64,000 nucleotides of DNA, from assembly GCF_001895005.1 (NCBI RefSeq), contig NZ_BCXH01000003.1, positions 62,001 to 126,000 on the forward strand, read 5' to 3'. The DNA is from Rhodococcus yunnanensis NBRC 103083. GTDB lineage: Bacteria > Actinomycetota > Actinomycetes > Mycobacteriales > Mycobacteriaceae. A model generated the notes under the pieces. The model did not search any database. It was not told where the DNA came from and worked only from the letters and a program-made list of their open reading frames with translations. Numbering within the stretch: the first letter of the stretch is position 1; every line of letters starts with the position of its first letter. The position numbers and the translations under genes are program-made. Positions 16,991 through 25,920 of this stretch are shown here, in pieces.

Positions 16991-18397
16991 TCAGACCGCG
17001 GCGTTGAGCCGCGAATGATGCCGGGAGTAGGTGAAGTACAGAATTGTCGTCAGGACGAGCCACACGGCGAACAGCAACCACGTCTCCCAATGCAACGTCG
17101 AGATCAGATACAGGCACGCGAGAATCGACAGAACAGGCAGTACCGGGTACAACGGAACCCTGAACCCGCGTTCGAGATCCGGTTCCCGTCTGCGCAGAAT
17201 GATCACGCCTGCGGACACGACCGTGAACGCCACGAGGGTGCCCATGCTCACCAGATCGGCGAGAAAGTCCAGCGGCAGCAACCCGGCCATCGTTGCGACG
17301 ACGATCGCGACGATGATCGTGTTGGGGATGGGGCTCAACGTCTTCGGGCTGACGTCGGAGAAAACAGCGGGAATCATCCCGTCGCGGCTCATCGCGAACA
17401 GCACACGCGTCTGCCCGTACAACGTCACGAGAGTGACCGAGAAGATCGAGATCACCGCACCGGCGGACAACACGATCGACGGCCAATCCGCTCCGGTGAC
17501 GTTCTGCAGAATCTCCGACAATCCCGCTTCCTGGCCTTCGAACTCGGTGTACTTCTGCGCCCCGACAGCGGCGAACGTGACGATCAGATAGATCACCGTG
17601 ACGACGACGAGTGCGGTGATCAACGCAATGGGCAACGTGCGCTTGGGATTCTCCACTTCCTCGCCCGCGGTGGATACGGCGTCGAGCCCGATGAAGGTGA
17701 AGAAGATCATTCCGGAGGCGGCACCGATACCGGCCACACCGAACGGTGCGAACGGCTCGAGATTCGAGATGTCGAAACCGAAGAACGCGATGACCGCGAA
17801 CATGGCAAGCACGGTGATCTTGGTGACGACCATGATCGCGTTGACGCGTGCCGACTCACTGGTACCCCGAATGAGTAGTAGCGCACAGAGTCCGACGAGA
17901 ACGATTGCCGGAAGGTTGATTCCGAATCCGAGACCATCACCCGGAGCATGGCTGAGGACGTCGGGAATCTGGAAGCCGAACAGTCGATGCAGTAGGTCGT
18001 TGAGGTACTGACTCCACAGGACCGATACCGCTGCCGTCGAGACGCCGTACTCGAGGATCAGGCACGCGCCGACGAGCAACGCGACGAACTCACCCAGGAT
18101 CGTGTATGCGTAGGTGTACGTCGAACCGGACGCCGGAATGCTCGATGCGAGTTCGGCGTAACACAGTGCCGTCAGGCCCGCGGTGATCGCGGCGATGACG
18201 AACGAGAAGATGACGGCCGGTCCGGCCAACGGTACGGCGTTGCTGAAGATGAAGAATATTCCGGTGCCGACGGTGGAGCCGACGCCGATACACGTCAGCT
18301 GGAACGTGTTCATGCTTCGCTTCAGTTGCGTTCCGCCATGGTCCGATTCGAGCGCGGCGATATCGCCGATGGGCTTGCGCCGCAGCAGAGTGCTCAT
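16991..18397 (-). CDS. APC-family amino acid permease
   Basis: 468 residues, about twelve membrane segments. The N-terminal consensus GVGSTVGTGIFFIF followed by AGPAVIFSFVIAAI is that of the APC superfamily, and ALCYAELASSIPASGSTYTY is the family helix-3 motif. GLDAVSTAGEEVENPKRTLP is typical of the YfnA/cationic amino acid transporter branch. Imports amino acids across the cytoplasmic membrane; substrate unknown. The start at 18397 overlaps the stop of the universal stress protein gene (ATGA). Confidence 0.9.
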   Translation of the reverse strand: MSTLLRRKPIGDIAALESDHGGTQLKRSMNTFQLTCIGVGSTVGTGIFFIFSNAVPLAGPAVIFSFVIAAITAGLTALCYAELASSIPASGSTYTYAYTILGEFVALLVGACLILEYGVSTAAVSVLWSQYLNDLLHRLFGFQIPDVLSHAPGDGLGFGINLPAIVLVGLCALLLIRGTSESARVNAIMVVTKITVLAMFAVIAFFGFDISNLEPFAPFGVAGIGAASGMIFFTFIGLDAVSTAGEEVENPKRTLPIALITALVVVTVIYLIVTFAAVGAQKYTEFEGQEAGLSEILQNVTGADWPSIVLSAGAVISIFSVTLVTLYGQTRVLFAMSRDGMIPAVFSDVSPKTLSPIPNTIIVAIVVATMAGLLPLDFLADLVSMGTLVAFTVVSAGVIILRRREPDLERGFRVPLYPVLPVLSILACLYLISTLHWETWLLFAVWLVLTTILYFTYSRHHSRLNAAV

Positions 18398-19329
18398 TGA
18401 TCCTCCGAGGTGGGGCCGTGTGGGTGGATGGAACTGCCCCGCGGGACGACGAGCAGCGGCACCTGCGTGTGCCTGATGATCTTCGACGCCGAAGAACCGA
18501 GAAACACTCGTGCGATCGGCCCGAGGCGGGAGGAACCGACGACGAGTAGGTCGTCGTCGGCGAGCTCGACGGCCTTCACGGCCTGCTCCCACCCGTTGCC
18601 CACCCCGAGGGCGGTGGAGACCGGGACTTCGGGGTGGGTGTCCGAAAGCGATGTTTCGGCGTCGGACAGCAGTTTTCGGGCCTGCTCCATCCAGTGCGCA
18701 CTGACGACGTCCTCGGCGTCGTACCCGCCGAACGGGGGATACGAGGTGGATGCGCGCGGCGCGAATGCCACCAGGCGCAGCGGTAGCGACCAGTCCGCGG
18801 CGAGGGCGGCTGCGGTCGTCAGCGCGTCCTCGGATTGGGCGGTTCCGACGTATGCGCAGTTGATCCGTGCGATGGGTGAAGTCGACTCGCGAGTACCCGT
18901 AGGTGCCAGGGCAAGCGGAACGGTCGCGGAATGCAACAGCGAGTCCGTTGTGCTGCCCGGCCCGAAATGTCGGTGCGGGGCATGCTTCGATCCGAGGACG
19001 ACGATGTCGGCACCGTGCTGCTTGGCGGCTTCGTCGAGGCCGGCGCTCTCGGCTGTGTTGCTGACGTAGAAGGCGTCAGGATCACCCGTCGGGATACCTA
19101 GTTTCGCCAGTTCCGTCCGTGCCGACTCGACTGCGGCCACACCACGCTCGGAGAGCCATCGTCGGTATTCGGCGTCGATCTTGGCCATCGACGGGGACGG
19201 CCACGACTGGGGAAGCACCGTGCACGCCTGCGTCGTCGTACTACCCGAGGCCGAGAACCTGGCGGCGAGTGCAACCGCGTCGCGGCCGGCGTCGTCGGGC
19301 AGCCATCCGACGAGTGCTCTGATCCCCAT
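18394..19329 (-). CDS. Tandem-domain universal stress protein
   Basis: 311 residues with two USP folds. Each ends with an ATP-binding pattern G-2x-G-9x-G-(S/T): LGSKHAPHRHFGPGSTTDSL near residue 115 and VGSSRLGPIARVFLGSSASK near residue 270, so both domains probably bind nucleotide. It shares a transcript with the downstream permease, an arrangement seen for USPs that modulate transporters. Its Shine-Dalgarno GGAGG lies four bases before the ATG, inside the arm of a perfect 15-bp hairpin, so translation may be limited by RNA structure. Confidence 0.88.
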   Translation of the reverse strand: MGIRALVGWLPDDAGRDAVALAARFSASGSTTTQACTVLPQSWPSPSMAKIDAEYRRWLSERGVAAVESARTELAKLGIPTGDPDAFYVSNTAESAGLDEAAKQHGADIVVLGSKHAPHRHFGPGSTTDSLLHSATVPLALAPTGTRESTSPIARINCAYVGTAQSEDALTTAAALAADWSLPLRLVAFAPRASTSYPPFGGYDAEDVVSAHWMEQARKLLSDAETSLSDTHPEVPVSTALGVGNGWEQAVKAVELADDDLLVVGSSRLGPIARVFLGSSASKIIRHTQVPLLVVPRGSSIHPHGPTSEDQ

Positions 19330-19333
19330 ACAG

Positions 19334-19376
19334 CCTCCGGTCCCATACCAAGATCAGCTCAGTATGGGACCGGAGG
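19334..19376 (-). promoter_or_regulatory. Perfect 15-bp hairpin covering the usp ribosome-binding site
   Basis: On the minus strand CCTCCGGTCCCATAC (19376-19362), a 13-base loop, and GTATGGGACCGGAGG (19348-19334). The second arm ends in GGAGG, the only good Shine-Dalgarno for the usp ATG at 19329. It also lies 24 bases after the cutinase stop and could be a U-less terminator for that gene. Attenuation plus RBS masking is a plausible combined role. Confidence 0.7.
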
Positions 19377-19399
19377 GTCGATTCTGCAGAAGAAGCAAG

Positions 19400-20086
19400 C
19401 TAGTTCTTGGAGGCGAGAACCTTCGACGATGCGAAAGTCACGGCGTCGGGAATCGAGCTGTTGACCACGTAGGAGAGGTGGGCGAGAACGTTCACGCCCG
19501 CACCGCACACCGGATCTCCGTCGGTGCAGTACGTCTTGGCGCGGTCTCCGTACAGTGCGCTTTCCTGCTCGATGGTCTGCTTCCGCATACCGAGCGGGTC
19601 ACCGAATGTGACCACCGCCGCGATCCGCGGTGCCAATGCTTCCGGAACGACCTCGCCGACGCCGAAGTCGGTCGGCACGCCGAGTGCGATGGCGGTTGCC
19701 GATGCGCCCTGCGAATACCCGCCGAGTACGAACGTGGTGTCCGAGCAGCGTGCCGAGATCTCGGTGACCACGCGGGTGATGTCGGTGGCGCCGTCCGGCG
19801 CGGTCTTCTGACTCCAATTGGCGTCGTAGTCCACCGCGTAGGTGTCGACGGTCTTGCTCGGGAGCGCTGCCTTCAGCTTGGTTGCCAGCGGGTCACCGAC
19901 GATGCCGAGGCCGGGAACTTCCCCCGAGCCGCGCGCGAACACCAGCTGGACGTCGGGGCACGCTGCGGCGGTGTCCGCCGGGGCTGCTCCCGCGGCCGGC
20001 GCGGTCGAGATCAACGACGCTGCGGCAGCGACGAGGAGAGTCCCCCCGATGCCGATGCGTCGGGTGATATCGGTCGAACGTGGCAT
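19400..20086 (-). CDS. Secreted cutinase-family esterase
   Basis: 228 residues. Signal peptide: residues 1 to about 34, basic start, hydrophobic core GTLLVAAAASLIS, likely cleavage after AGA. Mature alpha/beta hydrolase of the cutinase family with nucleophile S125 in GGYSQGAS, D191 in DGDPVC and H203 in LAHLSYV. Cysteine pairs C43-C114 and C187-C194 match the conserved disulfides. Mycobacterial and rhodococcal homologues (culp) hydrolyse esters or lipids outside the cell. Monocistronic by position. Confidence 0.93.
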   Translation of the reverse strand: MPRSTDITRRIGIGGTLLVAAAASLISTAPAAGAAPADTAAACPDVQLVFARGSGEVPGLGIVGDPLATKLKAALPSKTVDTYAVDYDANWSQKTAPDGATDITRVVTEISARCSDTTFVLGGYSQGASATAIALGVPTDFGVGEVVPEALAPRIAAVVTFGDPLGMRKQTIEQESALYGDRAKTYCTDGDPVCGAGVNVLAHLSYVVNSSIPDAVTFASSKVLASKN

Positions 20087-20199
20087 GGGATTTCCTTACT
20101 GTCGGTGGAGCTGCTCGTCCACGATATGGTTCGCCGCCGACGCCGACAATTGTTATCCGGCAGGATATTCGGAACGAAATTGGTGACTGTTACCAACGA

Positions 20200-20964
20200 T
20201 CAGCGTTGTGGCCGAAGCAGTCCCGTCAATCGATGTGCCTGCGCCAACAGCAGCGTGCCGAGTTCGTGATGGCGTTCGGGTCGGAATCTGGTTTCGACGC
20301 CGGTGAGGCTGAGTGCCCACGCAGGCGCGCCGGATCGGTCGAAGACGGCGGCACCGATGCCCCAGCTGCCTTCGACGAGCAGCGCCGGGTTGACGGCGTA
20401 TCCCGTTTCCCTGGTGGAGGTGACGCGTTGGGCGATGGCCTCGGGGCTGTGCTGAGGTCCCCAGTCCGGTTGCAGGTCGGTCCTGGCCAGATACTCGTCG
20501 ATTTCCCGATCGGGTAGATGCGCGAGAATCGCCAGCCCCGCCGAGGCGACGCCGAGGGGAAGCCGAAGACCTTCGTGGAGAACATGCGATCGCAGCGGGA
20601 AACTGCCGTCCTCGCGGAGCAGGCACACGGTCTCGTCGCCGCGTCGCGTCGACAGGAACGCGCTCTCACCGCTCTCGCTCGCCAACGCGTGCACGACGCG
20701 TCGCGCATGGTCGGTGATGTCGTAACGGCTCGCGGCGGCCGAGCCGAGTAGGTACATCTCGGGTCCGAGTGCCCACCGGCCCGTCGCCGAATCTCGGTCG
20801 AGAAAGCCCTCGTCGGCCAGGGAGGTCAACAGCCGATGTGCAGTCGGACGTGCGAGGCCGGTTGCTCGGGCCAGGTCCGTCGTCGACGCTCCTGCCGGCT
20901 CTGCCGCTCCCACCGCACGCAGCAGTGCCGTCGACCGTGCGATGACATTGGGTGTGGCAGCCAT
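20200..20964 (-). CDS. IclR-family transcriptional regulator
   Basis: 254 residues: winged helix-turn-helix at residues about 8-60 (STTDLARATGLARPTAHRLL), then the IclR effector domain with LPLGVASAGLAILAHLPD and WGIGAAVFDRSGAPAWALSL. Divergent from the CoA-transferase genes, with palindromic GTTCA-containing sites in the 165-bp gap, so it very likely controls them and itself. Position resembles PcaR next to pcaIJ, but no other protocatechuate genes are in view, so I leave it unnamed. Confidence 0.88.
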   Translation of the reverse strand: MAATPNVIARSTALLRAVGAAEPAGASTTDLARATGLARPTAHRLLTSLADEGFLDRDSATGRWALGPEMYLLGSAAASRYDITDHARRVVHALASESGESAFLSTRRGDETVCLLREDGSFPLRSHVLHEGLRLPLGVASAGLAILAHLPDREIDEYLARTDLQPDWGPQHSPEAIAQRVTSTRETGYAVNPALLVEGSWGIGAAVFDRSGAPAWALSLTGVETRFRPERHHELGTLLLAQAHRLTGLLRPQR

Positions 20965-20976
20965 GGTGGCAGCCTA

Positions 20977-21112
20977 GCGTTCATCCAGTGAACGCAGGTT
21001 CGAGACCTGTTCAATGAGTGACCGGTTTACTGCCGATTCTCGCTGTCCTCTTTTCAGGATCGCCAGCTCAGCGTTCACTGGTCGCAGACATCAGCGCGTC
21101 TGCTGAGTGAAC
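20977..21112. promoter_or_regulatory. IclR-type operators in the divergent promoter region
   Basis: GCGTTCA-tccag-TGAACGC (20977-20995) is a perfect 7-5-7 inverted repeat just upstream of the IclR gene. A second GCGTTCACT (21071-21079) and an AGTGAAC (21106-21112) bracket the CoA-transferase promoter side. The shared GTTCA/TGAAC arms suggest binding by the adjacent IclR protein. Confidence 0.65.
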
Positions 21113-21129
21113 ACGTGAGGAGTTCTTCT

Positions 21130-21891
21130 GTGTCAGGAAAGGTGTACGAAACGGCGGCCGACGCCGTGGCCGACATCGGCGACGGAGCGAGCCTGGCGGT
21201 CGGCGGCTTCGGGCTGTGCGGCATCCCGGATGCGCTCATCGACGCCATCGCCGCGACGGACGCACGTGAATTGGAAGTGTTCTCCAACAACTGCGGCGTC
21301 GACGACCATGGTCTCGGAATCCTGCTGTCGATCGGCCGAATTCGGCGCGTCACGGCGTCGTACGTCGGCGAGAACAAGGAGTTCGCGCGGCAGTATCTGA
21401 GCGGCGAACTCGAGGTCGAACTGACCCCGCAGGGCACCCTCGCGGAGCGACTTCGCGCGGGCGGCACCGGAATCCCCGCCTTCTTCACCCCCGCAGGGGT
21501 CGGCAGCCCGATCGCCGACGGCGGTATGCCGTGGCGCTACAACACCGACGGCACCGTCGCACTCGAGTCACCGCCGAAGGAAACGCGCGTGTTCGGCAAC
21601 AAGCGCTACGTCCTGGAGGAATCGATCAACGCGGATTACGCGCTCGTGCACGCCGAGATCGGTGACACCGAAGGCAACCTCGTGTTCGACAAGACGGCGA
21701 TGAACTTCAACCCGCTCGCTGCGATGGCGGGCAAGATCACCATCGCCCAGGTCGAAAAGCTCGTCGAACCCGGTGAGATCGATCCCGGCAGTGTGCATCT
21801 GCCGGGCGTGTTCGTCCAGCGGATCGTCCACACCGGACCGCAGGACAAGAGAATCGAAAAGCGCACTGTCAGTGCAGGAGGTCGGGCATGA
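21130..21891 (+). CDS. scoA: 3-oxoacid CoA-transferase subunit A
   Basis: 253 residues from GTG at 21130, placed seven bases after GAGGAG; an upstream in-frame codon at 21115 lacks a ribosome site. Class I CoA-transferase alpha subunit: [17 protein letters not shown], then [17 protein letters not shown] and [16 protein letters not shown] are diagnostic. With subunit B it moves CoA from succinyl-CoA to acetoacetate or 3-oxoadipate. The substrate cannot be told from sequence; the IclR neighbour would fit PcaIJ, but missing pca genes favour the general ScoAB name. Confidence 0.9.
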   Translation: MSGKVYETAADAVADIGDGASLAVGGFGLCGIPDALIDAIAATDARELEVFSNNCGVDDHGLGILLSIGRIRRVTASYVGENKEFARQYLSGELEVELTPQGTLAERLRAGGTGIPAFFTPAGVGSPIADGGMPWRYNTDGTVALESPPKETRVFGNKRYVLEESINADYALVHAEIGDTEGNLVFDKTAMNFNPLAAMAGKITIAQVEKLVEPGEIDPGSVHLPGVFVQRIVHTGPQDKRIEKRTVSAGGRA

Positions 21892-22517
21892 GCTGGACAC
21901 GGGATCAGATGGCCGAGCGCACCGCCGCCGAGATGATCGACGGTGAGTATGTCAACCTCGGAATCGGTTTGCCCACACTGATTCCCGGCTACCTGAGCGC
22001 GGACATCAAGGTGGTCCTGCACTCGGAGAACGGCATCCTCGGCACCGGTCCGTACCCCACCGAGGACAAGGTCGACGCCAACCTGATCAATGCCGGAAAG
22101 GAGACCGTCACCGTCAATTCCGGTGCAGCGTACTTCGATTCGTCCCTGTCGTTCGGGATGATCCGCGGCGGTCACATCGACACCGCGGTGCTGGGCGGAA
22201 TGCAGGTCTCGCGTACCGGCGACCTCGCCAACTGGATGGTCCCGGGGAAGATGGTCAAGGGCATGGGCGGGGCGATGGATCTGGTGCACGGAGCCGGGCG
22301 CGTCATCGTCGTCATGGAGCACACCGACCGCGACGGTAATCCGAAGATCCTCGACACCTGCACCCTGCCGCTGACCGGCCAAGGCGTCGTGAACCGGATC
22401 ATCACCGATCTGGCAGTGATCGACGTCGTCGGCGACGGCACGCTTGCTCTCGTGGAACTGGCACCCGACGTCACCCGCGCGCAGGTCGAAGCATCGACAG
22501 GGGTGGCGCTGAGCTGA
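21888..22517 (+). CDS. scoB: 3-oxoacid CoA-transferase subunit B
   Basis: 209 residues, start overlapping the subunit A stop (ATGA). Class I CoA-transferase beta subunit with the catalytic glutamate in [14 protein letters not shown] (about residue 47), [18 protein letters not shown], and a C-terminal TGxALS tail. Forms the active site with subunit A through a glutamyl-CoA intermediate. Confidence 0.92.
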   Translation: MSWTRDQMAERTAAEMIDGEYVNLGIGLPTLIPGYLSADIKVVLHSENGILGTGPYPTEDKVDANLINAGKETVTVNSGAAYFDSSLSFGMIRGGHIDTAVLGGMQVSRTGDLANWMVPGKMVKGMGGAMDLVHGAGRVIVVMEHTDRDGNPKILDTCTLPLTGQGVVNRIITDLAVIDVVGDGTLALVELAPDVTRAQVEASTGVALS

Positions 22518-22529
22518 AACAGTGCTAAG

Positions 22530-22543
22530 GTTGAACCTTCAAC
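22530..22543. promoter_or_regulatory. Inverted repeat before the LigB-type dioxygenase gene
   Basis: GTTGAA-CC-TTCAAC is a perfect 14-bp inverted repeat 20 bases before the ATG at 22563, resembling sites of MarR- or HxlR-type repressors. No such regulator gene is adjacent. Confidence 0.5.
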
Positions 22544-22562
22544 TTAGGTAGAAGGATCAACC

Positions 22563-23444
22563 ATGAGCTCTGTGATGAACCCACCGGCGGCCGGTGCCGC
22601 GTTCGACGCCTTCCTGCGTGACGTGGCGCCGGCAAGCCGGTCGCAGCGACGGTGGACGCCCGCGGACGGACCGCTGCCCGCGCTGTACATCAGCCACGGC
22701 GCACCACCGGTGTTCGACGACGCCCTGTGGATCGACGAGCTGTTCACCTGGTCGCAGACCATGCCGAAGCCCACCGCGATACTGATCGTCAGTGCGCACT
22801 GGGAAGAAGCGCCGCTGAGCCTGTCTGCCGCGGCGCCTGGCACGCCGCTCGTATACGACTTCGGCGGATTCGCGCCCCGCTACTTCTCGATGACCTACCC
22901 CACGCCCGACGCGCGCGATCTGGCGGCGAAGGTTGCGGCGGTCATGCCTGCGTCCGAGCATCTGCACGAGCACACCTCGCGCGGCCTCGACCACGGCGCA
23001 TGGGTCCCGCTGAAGATCATGTACCCCTACGCCGACGTCCCGGTGCTGCAACTCAGTCTGCCGACGCACGCCCCCGATCGCCTCCTGGGGATCGGCGCCA
23101 GGCTGAAGCAACTGCGCGCCGAGGGTGTCCTCGTCATCGGATCCGGATTCATGACGCACGGGTTGCCGTACCTCTCGCGCGAGAATTTCCTGGCCAACAC
23201 CGTGCCCACGTGGTCCCGCGATTTCGATCAGTGGTCGGCCGAGGCACTGGCGCGCGGCGATGTCGATGCACTCGCAGGTTTTCGCAGTGACGCGCCGGGA
23301 ATGCCGTACGCACATCCGACGGTCGAGCACTTCACGCCGCTGTTCGTCACTCTCGGTGCCGCGGCGGATTCGGAACGACCGGTGGACACTGCCATCACGG
23401 GATTCCAGTTCGGTTTGGCGAAGAGGTCGTTCTCCGTCGTGTAG
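22563..23444 (+). CDS. LigB-type extradiol dioxygenase (4,5-DOPA dioxygenase-like)
   Basis: 293 residues. Class III extradiol ring-cleavage fold of the YgiD/DODA group. Metal-ligand candidates are the histidines in YISHGAPP, VSAHWEE and RGLDHGAW; the C-terminal part has YAHPTVEHFTPLFVTLGA with a further conserved histidine. Members cleave catechols such as DOPA or act as uncharacterised Zn/Fe enzymes. Preceded by a palindrome next to the start and followed by dhaKL after 13 bp. True substrate unknown. Confidence 0.85.
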   Translation: MSSVMNPPAAGAAFDAFLRDVAPASRSQRRWTPADGPLPALYISHGAPPVFDDALWIDELFTWSQTMPKPTAILIVSAHWEEAPLSLSAAAPGTPLVYDFGGFAPRYFSMTYPTPDARDLAAKVAAVMPASEHLHEHTSRGLDHGAWVPLKIMYPYADVPVLQLSLPTHAPDRLLGIGARLKQLRAEGVLVIGSGFMTHGLPYLSRENFLANTVPTWSRDFDQWSAEALARGDVDALAGFRSDAPGMPYAHPTVEHFTPLFVTLGAAADSERPVDTAITGFQFGLAKRSFSVV

Positions 23445-23457
23445 CTAGTGTGGGGTC

Positions 23458-25119
23458 ATGTTCGTCAACTCCTCCACCACGTTCGTCGCCGACGCACTTC
23501 GCGGTCTCGTTGCCTCCACCGGTGACATTGCGTGGCATGCGGATCCAGGATTCCTGACGCGTCGCGACCCGCTGTCTCCTGGTCGTGTGGCAGTGCTGTC
23601 CGGTGGTGGATCGGGCCACGAACCGATGCACGCCGGTTTCATCGGGAAAGGCATGTTGGCCGCGGTCTGCCCGGGCCTGGTGTTCACCTCGCCCAACGCA
23701 CTCCAGGTTCACGAAGCCTCCAAGGCAATCGGTGTGGGCGGGGGAGTGCTGCACATCGTCAAGAACTACACGGGCGACGTCATGAACTTCGGAATCGCCC
23801 GAGAACTGTTGCGAGAAGACGGCATCGAATCCGACTGCGTAGTCGTCGACGACGACGTGGCCACCGAGCGCGCCGATGGCGACGGCCCGGGCAGGCGCGG
23901 GACCGCGGCGACCGTCGTCGTGGAAAAGATCTGTGGCGCAGCCGCAGAACGCGGCGACTCACTTGCGGACGTTGCAACTCTCGGCAGGCGGGTCGCAGCG
24001 AACTCGCGAAGCATGGCTGTGGCACTACATCCCTGCACGCTCCCGGGATCCGACGAGCCGTCGTTCGACCTTCCGGAAGGTGAGATCGAACTCGGGATCG
24101 GTATACACGGCGAGCGCGGAACCTCGCGAGTACCCACGATGGCAGCCCAGGAGATCGTCGCGGCGTTGGCAGGGCCGGTGGTGGATTCGCTCGCGCTCGA
24201 ACGCGGAGAGTCGGTCATCGCATTCGTCAACGGACTCGGTGCTACGCATCCGATGGAGCTACAGCTGCTGTACGGCGAGCTCGCGGAGTTCTTGTCCGAC
24301 AAGGGTATCGAGATCGCTCGACCTCTCGTCGGATCGTTGGTGACGGCGCTGAACATGGGTGGCGCCTCCGTCACACTGGTTCGTGTCGACCGCGAGGTGC
24401 TGGAGCTGTGGGATGCGCCGACGGATGCACCGGCCTGGCCCAACACGCCGGCGACGAGTGCCGGGTATCTCGGCGCGCGACAAGGATTCGGCCCGGCCTA
24501 TACCCCGAGCGGACTCGACGACGACAGAAGCGAATTCGTGTCCGCATGGGTCGGAAATTGGGTGCAGCGGGTGCTGGACGAGGAGTCGTCGCTCACCGAT
24601 CTGGATCGGCGCGCAGGCGACGGCGATTTCGGAACCAACATGGCAGCCGCTCTGCATCAACTCGACCTCGGCAGTGTTCGCGAGAGATACTCGGCGACAA
24701 CCATCTTCGAGGCCGTCTCCGAGGCCTATCTGGGTCACGCGGGCGGGACGTCCGGGGCTCTGTTCGGGATCTGGTTCCGGCAGTTCTACCGCAACCTCGG
24801 TACCGTCGACCTGGCGTCGATCACCGCGGCCGCGCGCAGCGGACTCGACACCATCACCGAACTCGGCGGAGCACGGACCGGAGACAAGACCATGGTCGAC
24901 GCCATCGCCCCTGCCGTCGAGGCACTCGAAGCCGCGTCCGACCTGGCCGCCGGACTGCGCGCAGCAGCGCAGGCTGCACAGACCGGAGCCGAGTCGACGC
25001 AGGAACTGACTGCGAACCGAGGCCGAGCCTCCTATATCGGCGACGCAGCGCGAGGCGTCGTCGACCCGGGTGCGTTGGTGATCGCCTGGTTCTTCCAGGC
25101 GGCGTCAGACGCTCGGTGA
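23458..25119 (+). CDS. dhaK: Dihydroxyacetone kinase, fused DhaK-DhaL (ATP-dependent)
   Basis: 553 residues. The N-terminal DhaK domain (about 1-325) has LSGGGSGHEPMHAGFIG and the substrate-binding histidine in IGIHGERG. After a short linker the DhaL ATP-binding domain (about 355-553) has LDRRAGDGDFGTN, AGGTSGALFG, GARTGDKTMVDA and NRGRASYIGD, giving the Asp-bound Mg/ATP site. The fusion marks an ATP-dependent kinase rather than a PTS type. Phosphorylates dihydroxyacetone to DHAP. The stop codon lies in the first unit of a 27-bp tandem array. Confidence 0.94.
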   Translation: MFVNSSTTFVADALRGLVASTGDIAWHADPGFLTRRDPLSPGRVAVLSGGGSGHEPMHAGFIGKGMLAAVCPGLVFTSPNALQVHEASKAIGVGGGVLHIVKNYTGDVMNFGIARELLREDGIESDCVVVDDDVATERADGDGPGRRGTAATVVVEKICGAAAERGDSLADVATLGRRVAANSRSMAVALHPCTLPGSDEPSFDLPEGEIELGIGIHGERGTSRVPTMAAQEIVAALAGPVVDSLALERGESVIAFVNGLGATHPMELQLLYGELAEFLSDKGIEIARPLVGSLVTALNMGGASVTLVRVDREVLELWDAPTDAPAWPNTPATSAGYLGARQGFGPAYTPSGLDDDRSEFVSAWVGNWVQRVLDEESSLTDLDRRAGDGDFGTNMAAALHQLDLGSVRERYSATTIFEAVSEAYLGHAGGTSGALFGIWFRQFYRNLGTVDLASITAAARSGLDTITELGGARTGDKTMVDAIAPAVEALEAASDLAAGLRAAAQAAQTGAESTQELTANRGRASYIGDAARGVVDPGALVIAWFFQAASDAR

Positions 25120-25202
25120 ACCCAGGCGGCGTCAGACGCTCGGAGAACCCAGGCGGCGTCAGACGCTCGGAGAACCCAGGCGGCGTCAGACGCTCGGAGA
25201 AC
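25095..25202. repeat. 27-bp tandem array (4 copies) between convergent dhaK and fRMsr genes
   Basis: Four units at 25095, 25122, 25149 and 25176. Each contains GCGTCAGACGC, a 5-1-5 inverted repeat, so each can form a small hairpin. Unit 1 holds the dhaK stop (GGTGAACC, TGA at 25117); units 2-4 have GGAGAACC instead. Unit 4 holds the stop of the convergent gene. The array is therefore a duplicated shared gene end. Confidence 0.95.
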
Positions 25203-25674
25203 CCAGGAAGACACGCGCAACGGCTTCGAGACCGGCCTGGTCGTCGGCGTCGAACCTGCTGGGGACCGGGCTGTCGAGATCGAAGACGCCGATGAGGGTG
25301 TCGCCGTCGTACAGGGGCACCACCACCTCCGAACGCGTCGCCGCATCGCAGGCGATGTGCCCCGGGAACTCGTGGACGTCGGCGACACGCTGGGTCTCGC
25401 GTGTTGTCGCGGCGGCTCCGCACACCCCCTTGTCCAACGCGATGCGGACGCAGGCCGGCTGTCCCTGGAACGGCCCGACGACCAACTCGGTGCCGTCGAA
25501 CAGGTAGAAACCGACCCAATTGACCTCGGGCAGCGCGTGGTATACCAGCGCCGAGATATTCGCGGCGTTCGCGATGCGATCCGATTCGCCGTCGACGAGC
25601 GCTCTGGCCTGCTGGACCAGCTGCTCGTATTGCTCTGTCTTGGATCCGTCGAGTGCGGTAGCGGTGAACGACAT
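25186..25674 (-). CDS. msrC: GAF-domain free methionine-(R)-sulfoxide reductase
   Basis: 162 residues from the ATG at 25674; an upstream ATG extends the frame into the next gene. Single GAF domain of the fRMsr family: VNWVGFYLFDGTELVVGPFQ, then C75, C85 and C109 in QPACVRIALDKGVCGAAA and HIACDAATRSEVVVPL, matching the three redox cysteines of fRMsr. Reduces free Met-(R)-SO in the cytoplasm. The last residues LGSPSV are encoded by the 27-bp array. Convergent with dhaK. Confidence 0.92.
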   Translation of the reverse strand: MSFTATALDGSKTEQYEQLVQQARALVDGESDRIANAANISALVYHALPEVNWVGFYLFDGTELVVGPFQGQPACVRIALDKGVCGAAATTRETQRVADVHEFPGHIACDAATRSEVVVPLYDGDTLIGVFDLDSPVPSRFDADDQAGLEAVARVFLGSPSV

Positions 25675-25684
25675 GCGCTCGATT

Positions 25685-25909
25685 CTATTTCTTCGGCTGC
25701 TTTCGTCGACCATTGAGCCGCCCGGCTGCGAAACCGACAGCGAAGAGCACCAGCAGAATCAACCACAGCGGCGAGGTGATGTGCAGCCAGAACAGTTCGA
25801 TGGTCGTCGAATATCTGTTCTCGGCGATGAAGACTGCCGCCAGGATCACCAGAAGAATGGAGATCCAGTGCGTCTTCAGCAAACCAATGGTTCTGCTACT
25901 TCCCGACAT
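25685..25909 (-). CDS. LapA-like small membrane protein
   Basis: 74 residues with two hydrophobic helices (ISILLVILAAVFIAE and SPLWLILLVLFAVGFAAG) and a basic C-terminal tail RLNGRRKQPKK, the pattern of DUF1049/LapA-domain proteins. Role unknown in actinobacteria. Ten bases upstream of the fRMsr start and eleven after the DUF998 gene, so probably in that operon. Confidence 0.7.
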   Translation of the reverse strand: MSGSSRTIGLLKTHWISILLVILAAVFIAENRYSTTIELFWLHITSPLWLILLVLFAVGFAAGRLNGRRKQPKK

Positions 25910-25920
25910 ACATCGAGAAG

